From the NCBI GenBank assembly GCA_023402845.1, contig JAEYFP010000010.1, positions 62,001-126,000 on the forward strand: 64,000 bases of DNA, read 5' to 3'. The notes under the pieces were generated by a model. The model was not told the DNA's origin and did not search any database. It saw only the letters and a program-made list of their open reading frames with translations. This stretch comes from Bacillota bacterium. GTDB taxonomy: Bacteria > Bacillota > Clostridia > Lachnospirales > Lachnospiraceae. Of the stretch, positions 1-8,909 are shown piece by piece. Numbering within the stretch: position 1 is the first letter of the stretch; each line of letters starts with the position of its first letter. A program made the translations under genes and the position numbers.

Positions 1-168
1 AAACGACTAAGTTAATTCTAGCACGAAAATAGCCGTTGATGCACCCCTTCTTATTAGATATTAATTACTATAATTTTTAGACTTTTCAGAATTGTTTTTA
101 ATTTTTTCCTATGTTTACTTAATCGTTTTAACCGTTTACTAAATCACTTAAATTATTAAGTTGGCATA

Positions 169-199
169 AACAAAGGATTTCCTATGGAAATCCTTTGTT
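169..199 (-). terminator. Hairpin after the pilus operon
   Basis: A perfect 14-bp inverted repeat (AACAAAGGATTTCC / GGAAATCCTTTGTT, loop TAT) lies 28 bp beyond the stop of the last pilus gene. It probably ends the pilus transcript or stabilises its 3' end. The T-run after it on the minus strand is short, so how well it terminates is uncertain. Bases 1-168 are AT-rich and hold nothing I recognise. Confidence 0.6.
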
Positions 200-227
200 C
201 ATTGTTCGTTCATATTCTATTCAAACT

Positions 228-1616
228 CTAGTAATTTTTTTGTAACATTTCAACATAATTAAAATTTTCATCGTACAAACCGCAAAACTGTAATCCATAT
301 AAATAATCCGCCAGCTCATGGCTGATTCCCGTCCTTGCATCAGGTATCGCTTCTTCCTTCAGGACAGCTTCCCGCTCCTCGCTGATGATCGTACGCAGCA
401 CGTCTCTGTTGGCGACAATATTATTATTTCCCTGTACATAAATACGATCTCCGGCAAAAATCATGCCCTCCACATTGCAGCCCGCATCAACAATGACATT
501 TCCCGGAGTAATAACGATACCCGTCACATCATCGTTGATCGTTACATCCGTTCCTGCCATGATTTTGCGGTAGCTGCCTCCATAGTCTCCATCGTTGCTC
601 GAATCATAATAATATTCAAGTGTTGAGAGCTTCCTTCCCGCATCGTTGATCATCGTGCGGATACGTTCATATTCCTCGCTTTCCTCCTCCATATCCGCCC
701 GTAAAAATTCCATTCCTTCAATATAATAGTCTGTCTTTGTCGGATAGCCGTTTATCTTGTTGATCCGGTTTGCATAAATACTGATAGGCTGTTCCTCGTT
801 CCCGAATACGGCAAACGAGCCTTTCAGATTGACATCCCCCTCCGATACGATTTCATCCGCCTGAATTCCGAGCTGGGTTGAGAGAATATTCAAGCCGCCG
901 TAAACATCCTTCTCCCCATAACCCGTCTCTGCCTTTCTGTTTTCGGTAACCGGATGGGTACCCGCAAAAACGCTGCCCACGATCGAAGACGTTTTCCCCG
1001 TCATATAAATCCCTTTATTTCCTATTAAAGAATATTCAAATAATTCGTCGTTTCCGTCAAAAAAATGGGCATTCGGAATATGAATGACAAATTCATACGT
1101 GCGCGTTCGCCGATAGCTTTCTCCGTGACTGTAGAGAACTGTTACGCCGCTTACCACGCACCGGCTTTCCGTATTTGTCTCCTCATCGGCCAAAACTGAA
1201 AACCTGGGAGGATTTTGCACATCCACCGTAAGCTCTCCCATATCAAGCTTTGGAAGATCCGCCTGCAGGCGCATACATAGTTCCTCCCCGCTTCCATATA
1301 TCTCCCGCAGGGCATTGCAGTAGTTTGCCGCAAAGGTCTTTTCCGCAGCTTCCTCACTCATGGCCGTACTGCTTTCCATGCTGCTCAGCAGGGAGTTAAA
1401 TTCTTTAGCCGCGCAGCTTTTCGCCTGTGCCGCCATAGTTTCGGACAGTACCCTCCCCGCCTGCTCAAGTCCGTCCTCCGACCATATTTCCAGTTTCTGA
1501 TTGATCAGCCGTTTTGTCAACTCCACCGACCTTCCGGAGAGCGTCAGAACAAAAAAAGCGATTACAGAAAGAAAAAATACGGCCGACACTGTGATCACCG
1601 TACCGGAATGTTTCAC
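228..1616 (-). CDS. PilX-like pilus-associated protein, second copy
   Basis: 462 residues. A membrane anchor (about residues 7-28) follows a very short cytoplasmic end, and the rest is predicted to be outside the cell. A helical stretch (about 30-110) leads into a Gly/Val-rich region with short repeated motifs such as GSVFAGTH, GSFAVFG, GMIFAGDRIYVQG, which read like beta-solenoid rungs. The 770-residue protein at 11956 has the same architecture, with rungs such as GMIIAGGVIRVEAG. The start is GTG with AGGAG seven bases upstream. It is the last gene of the pilus operon, 44 bp after the second pilC. The anchor lacks the Gly-plus-Glu5 prepilin pattern, so processing by the prepilin peptidase is doubtful. 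A structural or accessory pilus role is inferred from context; no exact family is recognised. Confidence 0.55.
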   Translation of the reverse strand: MKHSGTVITVSAVFFLSVIAFFVLTLSGRSVELTKRLINQKLEIWSEDGLEQAGRVLSETMAAQAKSCAAKEFNSLLSSMESSTAMSEEAAEKTFAANYCNALREIYGSGEELCMRLQADLPKLDMGELTVDVQNPPRFSVLADEETNTESRCVVSGVTVLYSHGESYRRTRTYEFVIHIPNAHFFDGNDELFEYSLIGNKGIYMTGKTSSIVGSVFAGTHPVTENRKAETGYGEKDVYGGLNILSTQLGIQADEIVSEGDVNLKGSFAVFGNEEQPISIYANRINKINGYPTKTDYYIEGMEFLRADMEEESEEYERIRTMINDAGRKLSTLEYYYDSSNDGDYGGSYRKIMAGTDVTINDDVTGIVITPGNVIVDAGCNVEGMIFAGDRIYVQGNNNIVANRDVLRTIISEEREAVLKEEAIPDARTGISHELADYLYGLQFCGLYDENFNYVEMLQKNY

Positions 1617-1660
1617 CGTAATTCTCCTCTTCTTTTAATACAATAGTAAGTATCCCCAGG

Positions 1661-2869
1661 CTACATCCCGCTCACAAAATCATAAAGCAGCACCGTCGGC
1701 TGTACGAGTGCCGCAATCAGCACGCCGACAATCAGCGCCATGAAGACGACCGAAAGCGTCTCTATGGATGTCTGCCGTCTGCCAGCTATCCTGATTGCCT
1801 CTTCCTCATAATAATCCGCAAGTTCGTCAAGCATTTCTCCGAGATTGCCGATCTCCTCGCCGATGGACACCATCTGTACCAACATCGGGGAAAACAGTTC
1901 CGAAGCACCCAGTGCTTTGGAAAGTGTCATGCCTTTCCCTATCTCCTCCGATGCCGAAAACAACATGCGCCGAAACAGCTCATAGTCCATAAACCCGGCG
2001 GCCTCCTCCAGCGCCTCCTGTACCGGCACGCCCGCGTAAAGCAGAGCCGATAGAGTCCTGGAAAAGCGCGCATAGGCAAGCTGCTTATGCAGCCTGCCAA
2101 AAAAAGGTGTTTCCAATATAATTTCAGAATAGAACAGCTTTCCGCGTGCCGTCAGTCCATAAAGTCGGCCAGCTATCAACAGGCCGGCCAGAACTGCCAG
2201 AAACAGGGGCCAGTATTTCACACAGAAGCTGCTGATCCCAATGACGACCTGTGTCACATACGGCATCGTAAAGTCAATGTCCGCAAACATACCGACAAAA
2301 CGCGGAATGACCACGAGCAGCATAACAAACACTACAAAAAGGCATACCACTGCAACAAGCGCCGGATAATAAAAGGCTTTTTTCGTCATCTCCTTCAGCT
2401 TTTCCTCCGACTCAAATTGAGCTGCCATATAGGTAAACGCTTTTTCAAGATTTCCTGTAATCTCAGCTTCCTCGACAGCACAAATCAGCAGTCCCGGAAA
2501 AATTCCGCCCTGCTTTTTCATTGCAAACGAAATCGAGTCGCCGGCCCCTGTCAGATCGGCCAGTGCCCCCGCCCCCCGCTTCAGCTGTCTGTTCTCCGTC
2601 TGCTCCGCCAAAATCTGCAGCGTATTCACTGGATTGAGGCCCGCATGCAAAATCCGCGCAAACTGTCTGCAAAACATCCCGTAATCAGACGGACGAATTG
2701 CGCGTGAGCGGAAACCTCCTTTCTTTTTGAAGGAAGCCTCTAAAAGCTCTGATATGATCAGTCCATCCGATTTCAAACGCATGGATGCCTGCTCCTTCGT
2801 AGCGGCAAACATAGTTCCTCTTCGCTCTTTTCCTTCTGAATTAATTACTTTGTACTCAAATTGCGGCAT
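1661..2869 (-). CDS. Type IV pilus inner-membrane platform protein PilC/GspF, second copy
   Basis: 402 residues with the normal length and layout of the T2SF/PilC family. The N-terminus (MPQFEYKVINSEGKERRG) is typical. Two homologous halves of cytoplasmic helices (about 65-190 and 270-390) are each followed by membrane segments (about 168-192, 215-240 and 370-395). Conserved elements include FCRQFARILHAG and YARFSRTLSALL. In pili this protein sits under the fibre and couples the PilB/PilT motors to pilin movement. A first pilC lies at 19637 in the same operon, so this is a clearly diverged paralogue. Its neighbours are the PilX-like protein and the helical-repeat-like protein. It may serve a separate pseudopilus or work with the large surface proteins upstream. 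Confidence 0.9.
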   Translation of the reverse strand: MPQFEYKVINSEGKERRGTMFAATKEQASMRLKSDGLIISELLEASFKKKGGFRSRAIRPSDYGMFCRQFARILHAGLNPVNTLQILAEQTENRQLKRGAGALADLTGAGDSISFAMKKQGGIFPGLLICAVEEAEITGNLEKAFTYMAAQFESEEKLKEMTKKAFYYPALVAVVCLFVVFVMLLVVIPRFVGMFADIDFTMPYVTQVVIGISSFCVKYWPLFLAVLAGLLIAGRLYGLTARGKLFYSEIILETPFFGRLHKQLAYARFSRTLSALLYAGVPVQEALEEAAGFMDYELFRRMLFSASEEIGKGMTLSKALGASELFSPMLVQMVSIGEEIGNLGEMLDELADYYEEEAIRIAGRRQTSIETLSVVFMALIVGVLIAALVQPTVLLYDFVSGM

Positions 2870-2924
2870 TGTTTTACCCTTCGCTGTCTTTTGTTATTTT
2901 CGTGCTTTACTCCCGCTGTCGGCT

Positions 2925-3854
2925 TTATTTCCCGTACTTTCCTCTTCCGATCTTTTCGCACGACTCTTCGTATTCCCCGTAATCGTCTCCTACCCGGGCC
3001 GAGGCCTCTAAAAGCTCCGCCTTATGGTGCTGTGCATACAAACCGCATAGCTTTGCCTTAAAAAAAATCTTCACATGAACCGTGTGTTCCTTCATGCGAT
3101 CATCCAGATATGTATGCCCGAGCCTTACATAAAAATCGCCCGGATCTTGCAAAAGCTCCACTGTGCAGCGCCGGTAAAACTCCGCTGAGAGCACAGGCTC
3201 ATCCGCAAAATAATACGCTTCTCCCAGCCCGAAGCATGAGAGCGTATACACGAGAGAATCCGGTGCTTCGGACGACAGCACACGCAGGTAAAACGGAACC
3301 GCCGATCCATGCTGTCCAAGCCCGCGCAGCCGCTCCGCTTCTTCAAAGTCAGAACGGATCCTCTCACGCTGTCCCTTAGCATAATCATTCGTATCGAGAA
3401 TATCCGCCGCTGCTTCTAAAGAAATCTCCTCTGCAAAATACAGGATCCGAAAAAGAGTGTTTTGTTCCTCCGGCTCTGCCTGCAGATTATAGTAGCGCAG
3501 CTTCTGATTCAGTTTTCTTAACAGCACCGATTCCATATGCGCATCCGCATATGGTTCTATTTTCTGTGAACGCCGAAATACCATCAGCAAATATTTTAAA
3601 AGCTCCGATTGAACAGCATGCTCTTCGTATTCGGGCAGTGTCTCCCTGTCAAAAATACGCCAGTCCGAAAAACGCTGCGCCTGACCGATGCCTTTTGCGG
3701 TATAGGAAATCCACAGGGAAAACGGCTCTCCAAGCACAATCAGATCTCCGTTATAAAGGACATAGACCCCGCTTGCGACAAACTCTCTTTTCACACAGGT
3801 CATCGTTTTTTCATACTGCAAATGCAGCGCATGGTTCAATCTGAATGCAATCAT
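2925..3854 (-). CDS. Uncharacterised helical-repeat-like protein in the pilus operon
   Basis: 309 residues with no signal peptide or membrane segment, so probably cytoplasmic. The first third (about 1-75) looks beta-rich, with motifs such as GVYVLYNGDLIVLGEPFSLW. From about residue 90 it is helical, and the stretch from about 170 (EAERLRGLGQHGSAVPFYLR, then GLGEAYYFADEPVLSAEFYR) reads like TPR helix pairs. AGGAG sits five bases before the ATG, and the gene starts only 8 bp after the stop of the giant surface protein gene, so the two are probably translated together. It could be a chaperone or assembly partner for the large secreted neighbours. I do not recognise a named family. Confidence 0.5.
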   Translation of the reverse strand: MIAFRLNHALHLQYEKTMTCVKREFVASGVYVLYNGDLIVLGEPFSLWISYTAKGIGQAQRFSDWRIFDRETLPEYEEHAVQSELLKYLLMVFRRSQKIEPYADAHMESVLLRKLNQKLRYYNLQAEPEEQNTLFRILYFAEEISLEAAADILDTNDYAKGQRERIRSDFEEAERLRGLGQHGSAVPFYLRVLSSEAPDSLVYTLSCFGLGEAYYFADEPVLSAEFYRRCTVELLQDPGDFYVRLGHTYLDDRMKEHTVHVKIFFKAKLCGLYAQHHKAELLEASARVGDDYGEYEESCEKIGRGKYGK

Positions 3855-3862
3855 AGTTACTC

Positions 3863-6800
3863 CTAGTCCAAATCAAATACCTGTACACGGACAAGCGAAG
3901 CCGAAGCACTTCCCGACAGTGCCGTCAAACGTCCGGTTTTCCGGTTGTAGACCGAATCAGTCGCCACAAGAAACACCCTGCGTGTGTTTAAGGCAGCTGA
4001 GGAAGCCGCCGTCTCGTTCCAAAGCGCTCCATTTGCCCCGAGGAGATAAACCGGCACCTTAGTCCGGTAAGTCCTCCCGCTTACAAGTTCCTCCGGGTCA
4101 GCCTTGATTTCCGCACCTGTCGTCTCATCCCGATAATAAAGTGCATCGTCATAATACGGAGAGCTTCCGGTCATCGGCATTGGCAATACGGTCACGGGCT
4201 CCTTATCCAGATAGATGATTTCGGCATCCGGCGTTCCCTCCGGCACCTCGAGATATAGCTTCGCGCTCATCTTATGCTCGGTATTGGCCGTATTTTGTAT
4301 AAGACTCACAGCACTTGTTCTGAAATAAAGATCCTCTGTCAGATCCAGAACGCCGCTCTCCTTAATGGTATTGCGCTCCGCATTTTTCAGTTGTGTGTCA
4401 TACGATACATAAATATTCCGGATATCCCGCGCATGATCCTGATAACTTTCCTTAATTTCCACAACAGGCGCATGAAGTCCCGCCCTGTATGCGGCAATCA
4501 TTGTGTTAATGAACAGCTTAATTTCCTGCTCGGATCCGTTGCTCATCACACTGCTGTGCCCGACACCGCTGTATGTGATATTTCCTTTATTATAAATATA
4601 GTAATTATTTCTGACATCATTCGGAGAGATTTCATACATATCGCGTCCCGAGGTACCGGTAATCGTTTTATCTGTCGAATCGCTGATACAATACCAAACA
4701 ACAATGTCGCTCTCTCCGTCCTTATCATCATCCGCCGTAAAATCAAGCTGATAATACTGTGCGTGGGTGGGTGCAACGTTGAAGCGCTCCTGAAGCTTAT
4801 ACGGATACGTTGTAATCTGTCCGCTGTTCACCTGTGTTACATATTCATTTTTGTACTGCCCGCTGCCCGTATCAATTCCGCTTAAGTTCCGAAGTGTCGG
4901 AAAGGTCCTTCCATTGCCGTCATTTCCCGTATAGGCATAAAGATTCATCACCTGATAGGTAAAACCCTGCACCTCATCGAGTGTCCGGCCTCTTGCAGAC
5001 TTCGGCCCAAATGCGGTTTCCCGCTCATACGTCCTGTCAGCCGCGCTTTCCGATGCGCCAAGCACATTATAACGGTCCATGCCGACCAGTCCGCGGATCA
5101 TACGATTAAACTGATAACCCCAATAAGTAACGCCGGAGCTTAGATTGCTTGTCCTTCCGTTTCTTTCCTGTGCATAAAATTGTCCCGACGGTGCATTGAT
5201 AAATGACGTCGTGTCGTGTGTAAACAAAACACTCCGGCCGCTTGCTATGTATTCCTCAATCGCACCGACTGCGGTCGCATTCGGCTCCCTGTAGCAATCG
5301 CCAAAGCCCAGAATCAGCATATCATATTCTTGCAGATATTCCAAATAATCCTCAAAAATAACCGTCGGTGACACCGCATTAAAGGCAGTCGAGCTTAACG
5401 TCTTGATATCCACATCATAGCGGACACTTTCATCGCTGAGCAGTTTATAAAAGAGACTCGATGTATTCGCGTACTCCGTCTGCATATTCCAGGTCTGGTT
5501 CTGACTGGAATTAATCTGTAATATTTTTATTTTTTTCTTTTCCTGCTGACGCACCTCATAGTACCCGATCGCACCCGACCGCCGGTAATTGTTGTTATTC
5601 TGAAACACCTCCAGCTTCCATGGAAGGATACCGGCATGCTCGGAGGAGAGAACATAATTTGCATAGTAGCGTTTCCCCGCACTCAGACTGTATTTTCCGC
5701 CCTCCGCCAAGGCCGGCGTGCCATCCTCGCCTCGAACACTTAATGTTGTAATCTGTTCCGTGCTTCTCGAAAACTTTCCGTCCGCATTGATATCTACATA
5801 AAGCTTCACATCAAAGGTTGAGGCACTGTCGGCCGCACCGCTGTTCGTAATATCGAATTCATACGTTGCATAAAACTGCCCGTCCTCCGGATTCCGGACA
5901 ATCGTCACCGTATCCGTCTGTGCGGCAAGTGAATTTCCGTACATTTTAAGCATTGGCTTTGCCAGATTAATATACCAGTTAAACAGTGCCGGAGAAAGGT
6001 TTTCCACCCGAAACACATTTTGTTTTTCCTTGACGGCATCGACAAACCGATATAAATAAGAAGAATTATCAACCGTATCCGTATTGACGGTTTGTGTCAC
6101 CTTCATAAAAGAATCGGCAAGGACGACCGGATAACCCGCCTCCACATAATCCTTTAGTGCCTCTTCCTTTTCCTGTGTGATATCGTTCCCGCTGTAACGG
6201 CTGCGGGCGACAGTCTGATTGATGTCGATATAGCTGCGTCCCTTCAGATTTCTGTTCCTGTCGTTATTCACATAATCCTGGTCGAGCAGCCCCGCCGAAT
6301 ACGCTTCCAGATAAAGATAATCGCCGACATTGCTGTATACAAGACCATTCATACTGCTGTCATTGTACCTCGTTTTTCCGTTTGCGTCTACATTCATGAG
6401 ACCTGTATTCATGCCGATATATATCATGTCATATTTTGCATTCAAATCCTCGATCTTACCGATGAATTCTGCCGTTGTCATCCGTGTCAGTTCCATCTTC
6501 GTGCCTTTTTGATTGATCAGCTCTTCCTTTGTTTTCCCTTTCGCCTGATACAAAATACCGTTGTCCGCATCGACGGACAGATCATAGGAAGCGCACGGCT
6601 CCAGCTCCAGAATACGCATCGTACCCTTCGTATTGTATTCCCTCTTCTTCGCGTAGCCGATGATGTAGCGCAGAGCCGTTGACTGGGAAACATCCGTTGA
6701 AAGCAGCGGGCGGTTGCCGTCGGTCTGCCGGTAGAGATTTTCATTTTCAATATCGATCAGCACCTCCGAAAAGCCGTCACTGACCGCCGTTTCGCCGAAT

Positions 6801-8878
6801 ACAGCCGAAAAAAAGCCCGCATTGACAAACTTTATGCAGGCAGCCGGACTCCCTCCCTCACTCGGCTGCTTCGGTTGATAAATATAAATATTCTTATTTA
6901 TATAATGACAATGATTCGCGCTGACTGTCGGACTGACCGTTCCCGGCTCCGTCGTATCCTTCTTGATTTCTTCATCCGATGCATTTTCGATGGTTCGGTA
7001 ATAAAGCTCCAAATCCTCTGCCATCATGGCCTGTATGAGACGATACATCAGGGATTCTCTGATCGATTCGGCTTCTGAAGTGCTGCCCTTTGCACTATTT
7101 ATAATGTTATAATCCGCCACAACCGGAATACTCTCCGAAACGGCGCGGGCGACAATCTGTTTATAGACGGCAGGACTGATGTCCTGAACAATCCCGCGGG
7201 CGCTTTGTCCATAGTTGGAATAGTTTGGCTGACTGCCCGAAGCAATCACTCCCCCGTTTATGCAAAGAGACGCGCCGTCCGCGGACATAAGCAAAATCAT
7301 TTTTGCTTCGCTCACATCTGTGGGACTCACTTGAGATGCCGCCTTTGTTATGACTGTCACAGGAAGGTTTCCGCACTGCTCTCCCGCATCTCTGTCAAAA
7401 GAATACTGTTTCAGCCATTCCCTGTTTTGCAGACCTGACGTATAATAAATCTTCGCACCGCCGATCTGGTAAAGTCCGTCTCCCGCGGAAGAATTCCAAG
7501 CATAGTTTCCTTCGCCCGGCGTATACTCATAGACAAAATTCCGCCAGGTCGTTCCGGTACTGCCGGTACCGGCAGAAAGGGACTTCACTGTTCCTGTCAT
7601 ATTGAGGTTCGGCACAAGCGGAGACATCGAGTCCGATACATTCAAATGATACTGACCGCCCTGATCTGCCGCCGCTGCTTGAAACCCGCTCAGCTGATAA
7701 AGCGTTGTGCCCTCCGCAGCAGGCTCCGGACGATAGGAAAACTGAACCGTATAATAATCTCCATCTCCAAGCGGCTCCCCCGCATCATCACATGGAATCC
7801 GGTTGCCGCTGACCTCCTTCATGTCACCTGCATATTCAAAAATACCGCCGTTATCCCGATAAACAGGTGTACCGATCTCATTTTCTGATATACTCAGCGT
7901 GCTGCTCTCTGCGACGTAGCCCGTTTTCATGCCGCTCACGCCCTCAAACTGTGCGCGGTAAATTGTCCCTGACGCACCTGTCAATCCTGAGGTATCCGTA
8001 CCATACAGCAGCCAGGGATCAAATGCCCCGTCCCGTGCACTGCCGTCATAGGAAAAATTGCTGTCAGAATAGGAGTTTCCCGATATACTGCTTAAAAAGC
8101 GAACCGCATAATCGCTGTTCCTGTCTCCGGGAGCGGCCTCATTTTCTGAAATGCTGCGATACACCGGGAGATAGCGACCCGTAAAATTTCCGTCGTTTGC
8201 CCGGGCGGTCATCATTCCCTTTGCCGCATCCAAATACGGCTCTGCATCGGCCGCATAGGTTCCTTCATAATCTCTGGCAAGCAGCGTCCATGTGCCGTTT
8301 GACACACCATCAGCAAGCTCCTGTACCGTCATTCCCTCTTCGCCCTCACGAAATTCCCGGTAGCCGTCCCCGTTATAAAAAAGCGGCGCCCCATTGTCCA
8401 ATACCGTATCGACGATCAAATTAGAGGGACTGATCACCGACGCAAGCAGCTTCCCGGCATACTCCCTTCGCAGGGAAGCATCCTTCAGTACGGATGCGGT
8501 CCATTCCGCAGAACCGTCTGTTTTCTGCTGATCGGACAGCACAGTCCGCAAATCCTTCGTGACCGGCTCCTCACCACCGACATAATAGCCCATCATGCCC
8601 ATGCTTTGGTTTACCGATACGCTTACCGGACTGCCTTCGATATCGGTCAGAGACAGGGAAGACGTCACCGTATCCGGCACAATTTCCAAAATCGTATAAG
8701 GATTTTGTGCGGTTGTCTCCGCAACCACCTTCGTGATGCTCTCAAGCGTTTCCTTCGCCTTCGCATCCTGTGCCTGCATATGCGTCAATGCACCGACCGC
8801 CGTCACAAGAAGCACACCCGCCATCAGTGCGCTGATCCTTCTTTTTATGTAATTGCGTCTGCTTCCGCCTTCCCGCAT
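3863..8878 (-). CDS. Giant anchored surface protein, DUF5057-like
   Basis: 1671 residues. A basic N-terminus and one hydrophobic segment (about 15-34) form a signal anchor, and everything after it should be extracellular. The motif PYTILEIVPD near residue 60, followed by MMGYYVGGEEPV, matches my memory of the DUF5057 family of clostridial surface proteins; I could not verify this. A related KILQIN element recurs in the C-terminal half, followed by a stretch like a GATase or ThuA-type Rossmann fold (YDMLILGFGD, SVLFTHDTTSF). Aromatic and Asp/Asn/Ser/Thr residues are frequent, as in adhesins. No LPxTG or choline-binding end is visible. GGAGG precedes the ATG. It sits between the 823-residue prepilin and the helical-repeat-like gene, so it may be a pilus-tip or pilus-secreted adhesin. 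Function unknown. Confidence 0.6.
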   Translation of the reverse strand: MREGGSRRNYIKRRISALMAGVLLVTAVGALTHMQAQDAKAKETLESITKVVAETTAQNPYTILEIVPDTVTSSLSLTDIEGSPVSVSVNQSMGMMGYYVGGEEPVTKDLRTVLSDQQKTDGSAEWTASVLKDASLRREYAGKLLASVISPSNLIVDTVLDNGAPLFYNGDGYREFREGEEGMTVQELADGVSNGTWTLLARDYEGTYAADAEPYLDAAKGMMTARANDGNFTGRYLPVYRSISENEAAPGDRNSDYAVRFLSSISGNSYSDSNFSYDGSARDGAFDPWLLYGTDTSGLTGASGTIYRAQFEGVSGMKTGYVAESSTLSISENEIGTPVYRDNGGIFEYAGDMKEVSGNRIPCDDAGEPLGDGDYYTVQFSYRPEPAAEGTTLYQLSGFQAAAADQGGQYHLNVSDSMSPLVPNLNMTGTVKSLSAGTGSTGTTWRNFVYEYTPGEGNYAWNSSAGDGLYQIGGAKIYYTSGLQNREWLKQYSFDRDAGEQCGNLPVTVITKAASQVSPTDVSEAKMILLMSADGASLCINGGVIASGSQPNYSNYGQSARGIVQDISPAVYKQIVARAVSESIPVVADYNIINSAKGSTSEAESIRESLMYRLIQAMMAEDLELYYRTIENASDEEIKKDTTEPGTVSPTVSANHCHYINKNIYIYQPKQPSEGGSPAACIKFVNAGFFSAVFGETAVSDGFSEVLIDIENENLYRQTDGNRPLLSTDVSQSTALRYIIGYAKKREYNTKGTMRILELEPCASYDLSVDADNGILYQAKGKTKEELINQKGTKMELTRMTTAEFIGKIEDLNAKYDMIYIGMNTGLMNVDANGKTRYNDSSMNGLVYSNVGDYLYLEAYSAGLLDQDYVNNDRNRNLKGRSYIDINQTVARSRYSGNDITQEKEEALKDYVEAGYPVVLADSFMKVTQTVNTDTVDNSSYLYRFVDAVKEKQNVFRVENLSPALFNWYINLAKPMLKMYGNSLAAQTDTVTIVRNPEDGQFYATYEFDITNSGAADSASTFDVKLYVDINADGKFSRSTEQITTLSVRGEDGTPALAEGGKYSLSAGKRYYANYVLSSEHAGILPWKLEVFQNNNNYRRSGAIGYYEVRQQEKKKIKILQINSSQNQTWNMQTEYANTSSLFYKLLSDESVRYDVDIKTLSSTAFNAVSPTVIFEDYLEYLQEYDMLILGFGDCYREPNATAVGAIEEYIASGRSVLFTHDTTSFINAPSGQFYAQERNGRTSNLSSGVTYWGYQFNRMIRGLVGMDRYNVLGASESAADRTYERETAFGPKSARGRTLDEVQGFTYQVMNLYAYTGNDGNGRTFPTLRNLSGIDTGSGQYKNEYVTQVNSGQITTYPYKLQERFNVAPTHAQYYQLDFTADDDKDGESDIVVWYCISDSTDKTITGTSGRDMYEISPNDVRNNYYIYNKGNITYSGVGHSSVMSNGSEQEIKLFINTMIAAYRAGLHAPVVEIKESYQDHARDIRNIYVSYDTQLKNAERNTIKESGVLDLTEDLYFRTSAVSLIQNTANTEHKMSAKLYLEVPEGTPDAEIIYLDKEPVTVLPMPMTGSSPYYDDALYYRDETTGAEIKADPEELVSGRTYRTKVPVYLLGANGALWNETAASSAALNTRRVFLVATDSVYNRKTGRLTALSGSASASLVRVQVFDLD

Positions 8879-8909
8879 GTTAACTTGATTCCTCCGTTTT
8901 TTCCGCCCC

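Noticed and set aside
1..168. Possible start of a gene or RNA at the left window edge
   Set aside because: The segment near 30-50 has a G/C-rich patch but no frame, ribosome site or known RNA motif; too little sequence to call.
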